From contig NZ_MLCE01000021.1 in the NCBI RefSeq assembly GCF_002300165.1, forward strand, positions 434,001 to 498,000: a DNA stretch of 64,000 nucleotides, written 5' to 3'. This document shows positions 33,465-40,597 of the stretch, one piece after another. The position numbers and the translations under genes are program-made. The notes beneath the pieces were generated by a model. The model saw only the letters and a program-made list of their open reading frames with translations. It searched no databases and was not told where the DNA came from. Source of the DNA: Streptomyces sp. Tue6028. Its GTDB lineage: Bacteria > Actinomycetota > Actinomycetes > Streptomycetales > Streptomycetaceae. Numbering within the stretch: position 1 is the stretch's first letter; each line of letters opens with the position of its first letter.

Positions 33465-33523
33465 TCAAGTTTGACCAATGTGGAGGCGCGCGTTACCTTC
33501 GAGCAAGTAGTCAAGTTTGACTA
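33465..33523 (+). promoter_or_regulatory. exporter promoter with two PadR-type operators
   Basis: A -35 TTGACC (33471-33476) and -10 TACCTT (33494-33499) are 17 bp apart. The palindrome TAGTCAAGTTTGACTA at 33508-33523 covers the expected transcription start. A second, slightly degenerate copy of the same core (ATCAAGTTTGACCA) at 33464-33477 covers the -35. Both share TCAAGTTTGAC. Confidence 0.8.
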
Positions 33524-33546
33524 ATCGAAGAGATGGGGGAGTGCCC

Positions 33547-34512
33547 GTGGCCGACACGGCGATCGGCGTCGAAGGAGCACACAAGAAGTACGGCGAGAGG
33601 GCCGCCCTGGACGGACTCGACCTGCGCGTCGCCCGCGGCACGGTGCACGGAGTGCTCGGTCCCAACGGCGCGGGCAAGACGACCCTGGTCCGCATCCTGT
33701 CCACCCTCCTGCGGCCCGACGGCGGCCGGATCGAGGTCGCCGGGCGCGACGTGGTGACCGACGCCCGCGAGGTCCGCCGCCGCATCGGCCTGCTCGGCCA
33801 GCACGCGGCCCTGGACGAAGAGCTGAGCGGCCGCCAGAACCTGGAGATGTTCGGCCGCCTCCACCATCTGGGCGCCAGGCACGCCCGTGTGCGCGCCGGT
33901 GAACTCCTGGAGCGCTTCGGCCTCACCGACACCGGCCGCACCGCCGTCCGGGCGTACAGCGGAGGCATGCGGCGCCGCCTCGACCTCGCCGCCTCCCTGA
34001 TCACCGAACCGGAGGTGCTGTTCCTGGACGAGCCGACCACCGGCCTCGACCCGCGCGGCCGCGCCGAGGTGTGGGCGTCCGTCCGCTCCCTGGTCGGCGG
34101 CGGCACGACGGTCCTGCTCACCACGCAGTACCTGGAGGAGGCGGACCAGCTCGCCGACCGCATCTCGGTCGTCGACCACGGCCGGGTCGTCGCCGACGGC
34201 ACGGCCGACGAGCTGAAGACGCTGACCGGCGGCGACCGCATCGACGTCGTCCTGCGCGACGCCGGCCAACTGGGCGCCGCCGTCGCCCTGTTGCCGCTGC
34301 CGGCCGCGGACATCTCCGTGGACGCCGACCGCCGTCTCCTGAGCGCCCCGGTCGTCGACCGCATGGCGGCGCTGGCCGGGGTCGTACGGGCCCTGGAGGC
34401 CTCCGGCATCGAGGCCGCGGACGTCGCCCTGCGCCGTCCGACGCTGGACGAGGTGTTCCTGCACCTCACGGCATGCGACGACCGCACCGACCGGACGAAG
34501 GAGGCCGTGTGA
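33547..34512 (+). CDS. DrrA-like ABC transporter ATPase
   Basis: A 321-residue ATPase with Walker A GPNGAGKTT, Q-loop GLLGQHAALDEEL, signature YSGGMRRRLDLAASL, Walker B VLFLDEPTTGLD and H-loop LLTTQYLEEAD. A DrrA-family C-terminal extension follows (DVALRRPTLDEVFLHLT). It is the energising half of a daunorubicin-resistance-type exporter. GTG 33547 is chosen: GGGGGA lies 6 nt upstream, whereas GTG 33541 is too close to it. The stop overlaps the permease start by 4 nt. Confidence 0.93.
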   Translation: MADTAIGVEGAHKKYGERAALDGLDLRVARGTVHGVLGPNGAGKTTLVRILSTLLRPDGGRIEVAGRDVVTDAREVRRRIGLLGQHAALDEELSGRQNLEMFGRLHHLGARHARVRAGELLERFGLTDTGRTAVRAYSGGMRRRLDLAASLITEPEVLFLDEPTTGLDPRGRAEVWASVRSLVGGGTTVLLTTQYLEEADQLADRISVVDHGRVVADGTADELKTLTGGDRIDVVLRDAGQLGAAVALLPLPAADISVDADRRLLSAPVVDRMAALAGVVRALEASGIEAADVALRRPTLDEVFLHLTACDDRTDRTKEAV

Positions 34513-35270
34513 GCACGTACGTGCTGAGCGACTGCTGGACCATGACCCGCCGTGAACTCGCCCACTGGGCACGGCAACCCGTCCAGGTCCTCGTCCTCCT
34601 GGTGTTCCCCGTCATGCTGCTGCTGATGTTCGGCTACCTGATCGGTGGCGGCCGGGGCGTCGAGGGCAGCTACGTCGACTTCCTGGTGCCCGGCATGCTC
34701 GCGCTGACCATGGCCTTCGGCCTGGAGGGCACGATGCTGGCCGTCACTCAGGACCTCAACAAGGGCGTCATCGACCGTTTCCGCGCGATGCCGATGGCCA
34801 ACGGCGCGGTCCTGGTGGGCCGTTGCGCCGCCGACATGCTCCAGTCGGCGGTCGGTCTGGCCGTGCTGATCTCCGTCGGACACGCCATCGGCTGGCGCAC
34901 CCACGGCACGCCCGGCGCCTTCCTCGGGGCCGTCGGTCTGCTGCTGCTCTTCCGCTTCGCCATGCTGTGGATCGGCATCCACCTCGCGATGGTGGCAGGG
35001 AAGCCGGAGATGGTGCAGGCGGTGCAGATCCTGGTCTGGCCCGTCGGCTTCCTCTCCAACGCCTTCGCCACGCCCGGCTCGATGCCGTCCTGGCTGGGCA
35101 CGGCCGTCGAGTGGAACCCGATGTCCCAGACGGCGACGGCGGTCCGTGACCTGTTCGGCGGTCCCGGAGGAGAGCCGGGGCACGTCGGGGCCGCGGTCCT
35201 GTGGCCGCTGGCGCTGGTGGCGGTGTTCTTCCCGCTCGCGGTACGAAGGTTCGCCCGGCTGAGCCGCTAG
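34509..35270 (+). CDS. ABC-2 type (DrrB-like) permease
   Basis: A 253-residue permease with about six helices, paired with the upstream DrrA-like ATPase through a GTGA overlap. Typical features are RREL at the N-terminus (MTRRELAHWARQPVQVLVLL), the central KGVIDRFRAMPM segment found in DrrB proteins, and the re-entrant SNAFATPGSMPSWLGTAVEWNP motif near the C-terminus. The substrate is probably a small hydrophobic toxin or metabolite recognised by the PadR regulator. Confidence 0.9.
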   Translation: MSTYVLSDCWTMTRRELAHWARQPVQVLVLLVFPVMLLLMFGYLIGGGRGVEGSYVDFLVPGMLALTMAFGLEGTMLAVTQDLNKGVIDRFRAMPMANGAVLVGRCAADMLQSAVGLAVLISVGHAIGWRTHGTPGAFLGAVGLLLLFRFAMLWIGIHLAMVAGKPEMVQAVQILVWPVGFLSNAFATPGSMPSWLGTAVEWNPMSQTATAVRDLFGGPGGEPGHVGAAVLWPLALVAVFFPLAVRRFARLSR

Positions 35271-35280
35271 GCGTACCGCC

Positions 35281-35322
35281 CCGCGCGGCCGGCCGTCGTC
35301 GTCGCGGCGGCCGGCCGCGCGG
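35281..35322. terminator. bidirectional terminator between exporter and gadB
   Basis: Perfect 15-bp G+C stem (35281-35295 with 35308-35322) and a 12-nt loop, between convergent genes. Confidence 0.8.
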
Positions 35323-35327
35323 AGCCG

Positions 35328-36740
35328 TCAGTGGTGGAAACTCGTCGCCGCGTCCTTGTCGTGGGTCAGCGGATGCGGCTGGCGGCGCAGGTCGGGCAGC
35401 AGGCGCTTCAGGTCCTCGACGAAGAGGTCGGCGAGGTCGGTCGAGAAGCCGTTGCGGCAGACCACGCGCAGCACGGACAGGTCCTCGCGGTTCTCCGGGA
35501 AGGTGTACGCGGGCAGCAGCCAGCCGTGTTCGCGCATGCGCCGGGACACGTCGAAGACGTCGTACGAGGTCACCGAGGGCGCGGTCGTGAAGGCGAAGAC
35601 CGGGAGCTGGTCGCCGCGGGTGAGGAGGCTGAAGTCGCCCAGTTCCTCGACGCGCCGGGCGAGGCCCATGGCTACGTCCCGGGTCGTCTGCTGCACGGCC
35701 CGGTACCCCTCCCGGCCCAGGCGCAGGAACGTGTAGTACTGGGCCACGACCTGGGCCCCGGGGCGGGAGAAGTTGAGTGCGAAGGTCGGCATGTCGCCGC
35801 CCAGGTAGTTGACCCGGAAGACGAGCTCCTCGGGGAGTTCGGCCGCCGACCGCCACAGCGCCCAGCCGACACCCGGGTAGACCAGGCCGTACTTGTGCCC
35901 CGAGGTGTTGATCGAGGAGACCCGCGGCAGCCGGAAGTCCCAGACCAGCTCCTCGTCCACGAAGGGCGCGACCATCGCCCCGGACGCGCCGTCCACATGG
36001 ACGGGGACGTCCAGGCCCGTGCGCTCCTGGAGCTCGTCGAGCGCGGCGCACAGCTCGGCGATCGGCTCGTACGACCCGTCGAAGGTCGATCCGAGGATGC
36101 CCACGACGCCGATGGTGTTCTCGTCGCACAGCTCGGCCGCCGCCTTCGGGTCGAGATGGAACCGGTCGCCCTCCATGGGCACCTGGCGCGCCTCGACCTC
36201 CCAGAAGTTGCAGAACTTCTCCCAGCAGACCTGGACGTTGACGCCCATCACCAGGTTCGGGCGCACGTCCTTCGCCGGGTAGCGGTCCGCGTTGCGCGTC
36301 GCCCAGCGCCGCTTGAGCGCCATCCCGGCGAGCATGCACGCCTCGCTGGACCCGGTGGTCGAACAGCCCACCGCGGCGGAGGGGTCCGGGGCGTTCCACA
36401 GGTCGGCGAGCATCGCCACGCAGCGCCGCTCCAGTTCGGCGGTGCGCGGGTACTCGTCCTTGTCGATCATGTTCTTGTCCCGGCACTCGCCCATCAGGAT
36501 GCCGGCCTGCGGTTCCATCCAGGTGGTGACGAAGGTGGCGAGGTTCAGCCGCGAGTTCCCGTCCAGCATGAGCTCGTCGTGCACCAGCTGGTACGCCGTC
36601 GTCGGCGGCAGCGGGCTGTCCGGGAGCCGGTGGGTGGGCGGCGCCTCGGTCATTCCGCTGACCGGATCCGTCTCCCCGTAGAACGGGTTGACGGACCTCC
36701 GGTGCCCGGCGGACTTCTGGGTGCCTTTGTGAAGCGGCAT
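35328..36740 (-). CDS. gadB: glutamate decarboxylase
   Basis: A 470-residue PLP enzyme converting glutamate to GABA and CO2, consuming a proton. The PLP lysine is Lys283 in NTSGHKYG, and the ring-nitrogen aspartate is Asp250 in HVDGASGA. GCSTTGSSEAC at 126-135 binds the phosphate. EPQAGILMGECRDKNMIDKDEYP is diagnostic of bacterial Gad. AGGAG lies 5 nt before the ATG, within the end of the ClC gene, and only 8 bp separate the genes, so they are cotranscribed. The pair suggests acid resistance or GABA metabolism; a GadC antiporter is not present here. Confidence 0.96.
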   Translation of the reverse strand: MPLHKGTQKSAGHRRSVNPFYGETDPVSGMTEAPPTHRLPDSPLPPTTAYQLVHDELMLDGNSRLNLATFVTTWMEPQAGILMGECRDKNMIDKDEYPRTAELERRCVAMLADLWNAPDPSAAVGCSTTGSSEACMLAGMALKRRWATRNADRYPAKDVRPNLVMGVNVQVCWEKFCNFWEVEARQVPMEGDRFHLDPKAAAELCDENTIGVVGILGSTFDGSYEPIAELCAALDELQERTGLDVPVHVDGASGAMVAPFVDEELVWDFRLPRVSSINTSGHKYGLVYPGVGWALWRSAAELPEELVFRVNYLGGDMPTFALNFSRPGAQVVAQYYTFLRLGREGYRAVQQTTRDVAMGLARRVEELGDFSLLTRGDQLPVFAFTTAPSVTSYDVFDVSRRMREHGWLLPAYTFPENREDLSVLRVVCRNGFSTDLADLFVEDLKRLLPDLRRQPHPLTHDKDAATSFHH

Positions 36741-36748
36741 GAGATCTC

Positions 36749-38035
36749 CTAACGGATCGAGGTCCCGTCGTCGTGCAGCTGCATCTGCGGCCGGCCGGTC
36801 ACCAGCAGCCAGGCGGGAAGGGAGGCGATGCACAGCAGGGTGAGGATCGTGGGCGAGGCCACCAGGACGGCGGCCGTGAACAGGCTCACCCAGCCCTGCC
36901 GGGTGATGGCGAGGAGGATGCCCAGCACTCCCGCCGACACGCCCACCGCGGGGTGGACGGAGGACACGAGGGCGTGGGCGCACAGGCCGAAGGCCGTACC
37001 GATGAAGACGGCCGGGAAGATCCGGCCGCCGCGGAACCCGCAGGACGCCGCGACGAGCAGGGCGGCCAGCTTCACCACCGTCATCAGGGCGAACTGCCCC
37101 GCCGTCCATCCGTCGGGGTTCCGGGCCAGCTCGCCGACCTCGTCCAGGCCCTTGAACAGCGTCAGATGGCCGCCCAGCGCGCCGAGCAGGCCGAGGACGA
37201 GTCCGCCGGCCGGGAGGCACACCATCGGGTGCCGCAGCCGGGCGAAGGCGCGGTGGACGTACGGGAAGGCGTACACGACGGTCATGCCGAGCGCGGCGGC
37301 CGCGGGGGCGATCACCACCGCGGCCAGCACATCACCCCCGTGCGGTGAGCCGATCGGGGGCAGTTGCAGGTCGAACGCCGGATGGTGGATCAGGTCGACG
37401 GTCGCCGCGCCGACCGCCGCCGCGGCCAGCGGAGCGAACAGGTTGTCCCACAGCCGCCCCCTCATCGGCCGTCCGGCCAGCGCCTCGGAGATGACCAGCG
37501 CCGCCGCCACGGGCGTGCCGAACAGGGCGCCGAGCGTCGCCGACTCCGCCAGCGCCGGCCACAGGACCCCGGGCAGCGCGGGCCGGAATCTGTGGCCGAG
37601 CCAGACCGCGAGCGCCACGTTGGCGGCGATGATCGGGTTCTCCGGGCCCAGGCTCGGGCCGCCCGCCAGCATCAGCGCCGTCGCCACCAGCAGGCCCGGC
37701 AGGATGAAGGGCCGCATAGGGACCGCGGTGAGGCCCAGGGTGGCCGGGTCGGGGCCCGCGTGTCCCGGGGCCTTCCACACGACCAGACCGACCAGCACAC
37801 CCGTCACGGTGAGCATGACGATCATCCAGAGCGAGGAGTAGCCGCCGATGCCCAGCGCGTCCGGAAGGTCCTGCCACAGCACGTCCTGGAGCTGTTCGGC
37901 GGTGGTGCTCACGCCCAGCAGGAGGAGGCTCGCGCCCACGCCGACGAGCAGGGCCGGGACGACCATCGGCAGCAGCGTCCGCGCGGGCGTCGCCGGGGTG
38001 GTGGCCGGTGCCGTCGGGGCCGCTTCGTGGGTCAC
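36749..38035 (-). CDS. ClC-family chloride channel/transporter
   Basis: A 428-residue membrane protein with about 10-12 helices of ClC architecture. The second selectivity motif appears as GPSLGPENPIIAANVALA, a variant of GREGP that keeps the gating-position glutamate. GFRGGRIFPAVFIG corresponds to the GxFxP motif. The first GSGIP motif is not obvious. ClC exchangers discharge the electrical load created by amino-acid decarboxylation during extreme acid stress in E. coli, and its position immediately upstream of gadB supports that role. GTG 38035 (MTHEAAP) is the only reasonable start. Confidence 0.86.
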   Translation of the reverse strand: MTHEAAPTAPATTPATPARTLLPMVVPALLVGVGASLLLLGVSTTAEQLQDVLWQDLPDALGIGGYSSLWMIVMLTVTGVLVGLVVWKAPGHAGPDPATLGLTAVPMRPFILPGLLVATALMLAGGPSLGPENPIIAANVALAVWLGHRFRPALPGVLWPALAESATLGALFGTPVAAALVISEALAGRPMRGRLWDNLFAPLAAAAVGAATVDLIHHPAFDLQLPPIGSPHGGDVLAAVVIAPAAAALGMTVVYAFPYVHRAFARLRHPMVCLPAGGLVLGLLGALGGHLTLFKGLDEVGELARNPDGWTAGQFALMTVVKLAALLVAASCGFRGGRIFPAVFIGTAFGLCAHALVSSVHPAVGVSAGVLGILLAITRQGWVSLFTAAVLVASPTILTLLCIASLPAWLLVTGRPQMQLHDDGTSIR

Positions 38036-38131
38036 GCGATCACCCTAAGCGGGCCAAACGGACATAACATCCCGAAAATCTGCCGCCGTCGCCCCGGAAT
38101 CCCGGGTCCGTGGCCCCGCGGTCCCACGGAC

Positions 38132-38162
38132 TTGCACCTCACGTCACGTGAGGGCTCATCGT
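38132..38162 (+). promoter_or_regulatory. tipA-type promoter with MerR spacing
   Basis: -35 TTGCAC (38132-38137) and -10 CATCGT (38157-38162) are separated by 19 bp, the overlong spacer that MerR activators correct by twisting DNA. The spacer carries the inverted repeat CCTCACGT-C-ACGTGAGG (38137-38153). As recalled, the tipA promoter has the same -35 and inverted repeat and a -10 of CAGCGT. Confidence 0.85.
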
Positions 38163-38189
38163 GAAGTGCGTACCGAGAAAGGAGCGGAA

Positions 38190-38957
38190 GTGAGCTACTC
38201 AGTGGGCCAGGTCGCCGGTTTCGCCGGGGTCACCGTGCGCACACTGCACCACTACGACGAGATCGGGCTGCTGGTGGCCGGTGAGCGCAGCCACGCGGGG
38301 CATCGCCGCTACGGCGACGAGGACCTCGACCGGCTCCAGCAGATCCTGTTCTACCGGGAGCTCGGCTTCCCGCTCGACGAGGTCGCCGCCCTGCTCGACG
38401 ACCCGGACGCGGACCCGCGCGCACACCTGCGCCGGCAGCACGAACTGCTGACCGCCCGGATCGAGAAGCTGCAGAAGATGGCCGCGGCCGTGGAGCACGC
38501 CATGGAGGCACGCAGTATGGGGATCAACCTCACGCCCGAGGAGAGGTTCGAGGTCTTCGGGGACAAGGACCCGGAGCAGTACGCGGAGGAGGCGGAGCAG
38601 CGCTGGGGCGGCACCGAGCAGTACGCCGAGTCGCAGCGCAGGGCCGCCCGCTACACCAAGGACGACTGGCAGCGCATCCAGGACGAGGTGGCGTCCTGGG
38701 GCGAGCGCTACGACGCCCTGATGGCCGCCGGTGAACCGCCGGCCGGCGAGGCGGCCATGGACATGGCCGAGGAGCACCGGCAGCACATCTGCCGCTGGTT
38801 CTACCCGTGCTCGTACGAGATGCACGGGGGCCTCGGCGAGATGTACGTCTCCGACGAGCGCTTCAAGGCGTTCTACGACGCCATGCGCCCGGGCCTCGCC
38901 GAGCACCTGAGGGACGCGATCACGGCGAACGCCGCGCGCCGTTCCGAGGAGTCCTGA
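38190..38957 (+). CDS. TipA-like MerR-family regulator
   Basis: 255 residues, closely resembling TipAL. It has a MerR winged helix (SVGQVAGFAGVTVRTLHHYDE, HRRYGDEDLDRLQQILFYR) and a coiled-coil dimerisation helix. The C-terminal TipAS domain starts at Met110 (MGINLTPEERFEVFG) and includes YTKDDWQRIQDE and GEMYVSDERF. Codon 110 (ATG 38517) is preceded by GGAGG at 38504-38508, so the short TipAS form is probably made as well. As I recall, TipA binds thiopeptides through two cysteines (207, 214), with covalent attachment at Cys214. Here residue 207 is Cys, residue 214 is Gly (YEMHGGLG), and an extra Cys201 is present. The ligand specificity therefore probably differs. AAAGGAG supports GTG 38190. 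Confidence 0.93.
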   Translation: MSYSVGQVAGFAGVTVRTLHHYDEIGLLVAGERSHAGHRRYGDEDLDRLQQILFYRELGFPLDEVAALLDDPDADPRAHLRRQHELLTARIEKLQKMAAAVEHAMEARSMGINLTPEERFEVFGDKDPEQYAEEAEQRWGGTEQYAESQRRAARYTKDDWQRIQDEVASWGERYDALMAAGEPPAGEAAMDMAEEHRQHICRWFYPCSYEMHGGLGEMYVSDERFKAFYDAMRPGLAEHLRDAITANAARRSEES

Positions 38958-38995
38958 CGGTGGGGGCGTCCGCCCGCGGGCGGACGCCCCCACCG
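38958..38995. terminator. bidirectional terminator between tipA-like gene and ybjQ
   Basis: A perfect 17-bp stem (38958-38974 with 38979-38995) and a CGCG loop between convergent genes. Confidence 0.85.
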
Positions 38996-39002
38996 GTGTG
39001 CG

Positions 39003-39368
39003 CTACCGCTTGGCCAGGACCACCGCCGTCCCGTAGGCGCACACCTCCGTCCCCGCGTCCGCCGCCTCGGTGACGTCGAAGCGGAACATCAGCACACCGT
39101 TGGCGCCCCGCATGCGTGCCTGGGCGACGAGCCGCTCCATGGCCTGGTTGCGGGTCTCCACGAGGGTCTTGGTGAGCCCCTTGAGCTCGCCGCCGATCAT
39201 CGACTTCAGGCCCGCGCCGATCTGGCTGCCCAGGTGACGGGAGCGCACGGTGAGACCGAAGACCTCGCCGATGACCTGCTCGACGCGGTAACCGGGTACG
39301 TCGTTCGTCGTCACGACCAGGACGTCCGACTGGGGTCCCTGGCCGCCGCCGTATTCATCGATGCCCAT
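39003..39368 (-). CDS. YbjQ/UPF0145 family protein
   Basis: A 121-residue protein with the family pattern VLVVTTNDVPGYRVEQVIGEVFG, the ETRNQAMERLVAQARMRGANGV helix and a C-terminal VCAYGTAVVL strand. It forms a small pentameric fold in solved homologues; the function is unknown. The ATG at 39368 begins MGIDEYGGGQGPQSD. It is monocistronic, facing the TipA-like gene across a shared terminator. Confidence 0.88.
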   Translation of the reverse strand: MGIDEYGGGQGPQSDVLVVTTNDVPGYRVEQVIGEVFGLTVRSRHLGSQIGAGLKSMIGGELKGLTKTLVETRNQAMERLVAQARMRGANGVLMFRFDVTEAADAGTEVCAYGTAVVLAKR

Positions 39369-39508
39369 GGCTCACAGCTTTGTCCCAGTCGACGCACAGT
39401 GCATCCTGGAGTCACTGGTGGAACCTGGCGCGGACACATTGCGTTGATAGCTTTGGTCGGCCGAACAGGACCGCCGCACCCACCTTCACCCCTCAGGAGC
39501 CCGGAACC

Positions 39509-40567
39509 GTGACGACGCTTGCCCTCGGTCCAAGCTGGCTGGATCCGAACACGCTCCTGGACAACTTCGGCATCTGGGGTCTGCTGCTCATCGTCTTCGC
39601 CGAGTCCGGCCTGCTCATCGGCTTCTTCCTGCCGGGCGACTCGCTGCTGTTCACCTGCGGCCTGCTGATCACCGCGGGCACGCTGGACTTCCCGCTGTGG
39701 GCCGCGATCGCGCTGATCTGCCTCGCCGCGATCCTCGGCGACCAGGCGGGTTACGTGTTCGGCAAGAAGGTGGGGCCCTCGCTGTTCAGCCGGCCCGACT
39801 CCCGCCTCTTCAAGCAGGAGAACGTGGTCAAGGCCCACGAGTTCTTCGAGAAGTACGGGCCCAAGTCCCTGGTCCTGGCCCGCTTCGTGCCCATCGTGCG
39901 CACGTTCACGCCGATCATCGCCGGCGTCAGCGGCATGAAGTACCGCTCCTTCCTCACCTTCAACATCATCGGCGGCGTCCTGTGGGGTGCGGGTGTCACC
40001 CTGCTCGGCTCCTGGCTGGGCAACATCGACTTCGTCCACAAGAACATCGAGGCGATCCTGATCCTGATCGTCCTCGTGTCGGTGGTCCCGATCGCCATCG
40101 AGTTCCTGCGGGCCCGCTCCAAGGCCAGGAAGAACCCGCCCCAGGAGCCCGAGCGCCCGGTCCCGCCCGCCCAGCAGCACGCCCGGTCCGCGCCGCCCGT
40201 CATGGACGACGCCACGACCCGGCTGCGCCCCGTCCCGCCGGCCCACCAGGACCAGGCGTACGGCGGCCACCAGGGGTACGGCGACCACGGCGCGTACGGC
40301 GGCGACCAGCAGGGGTACGGCGACCACAGCGCGTACGGCGACCAGCAGGGGTACGGCGACCAGGCACAGGCCTACCCGCAGCAGCACCAGCACCCCTACG
40401 GATCGGACCAGGGCTACTCCCAGGGGTACGGCCAGCAGCCGTACGGCCAGGGCGGGGCCTACCCGCAGCAGCAGCCGTACGACCCGCACCAGCAGCCGTA
40501 CGACCCGCAGCAGGACTACCGGCAGGCGCCGCAGTACCCGTACGACCAGGGCCACCGGGCCCCGTAG
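39509..40567 (+). CDS. DedA-family membrane protein with YGQ-rich tail
   Basis: 352 residues. The first 210 form a DedA (VTT/SNARE-associated) domain: FAESGLLIGFFLPGDSLLFTCG, the LARFVPIVRTFTPIIAG motif with its membrane-embedded Arg, and GGVLWGAGVTLLGSWLG. DedA proteins flip lipids such as undecaprenyl phosphate or phosphatidylethanolamine. From about 250 the protein is disordered with GYGDH/QGYG/QPYDP repeats, which may phase-separate or interact with partners. GTG 39509 with AGGAG 10 nt upstream is chosen; the upstream open frame has no family similarity. Confidence 0.88.
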   Translation: MTTLALGPSWLDPNTLLDNFGIWGLLLIVFAESGLLIGFFLPGDSLLFTCGLLITAGTLDFPLWAAIALICLAAILGDQAGYVFGKKVGPSLFSRPDSRLFKQENVVKAHEFFEKYGPKSLVLARFVPIVRTFTPIIAGVSGMKYRSFLTFNIIGGVLWGAGVTLLGSWLGNIDFVHKNIEAILILIVLVSVVPIAIEFLRARSKARKNPPQEPERPVPPAQQHARSAPPVMDDATTRLRPVPPAHQDQAYGGHQGYGDHGAYGGDQQGYGDHSAYGDQQGYGDQAQAYPQQHQHPYGSDQGYSQGYGQQPYGQGGAYPQQQPYDPHQQPYDPQQDYRQAPQYPYDQGHRAP

Positions 40568-40572
40568 GGCGC

Positions 40573-40597
40573 GCGGACCTAGAAGCCGCGGGTCCGC
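40573..40597. terminator. short hairpin between convergent dedA and thrE genes
   Basis: 7-bp arms GCGGACC and GGTCCGC with an 11-nt loop, partly inside the end of the ThrE gene. The gap between the genes is only 11 bp. Confidence 0.35.
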
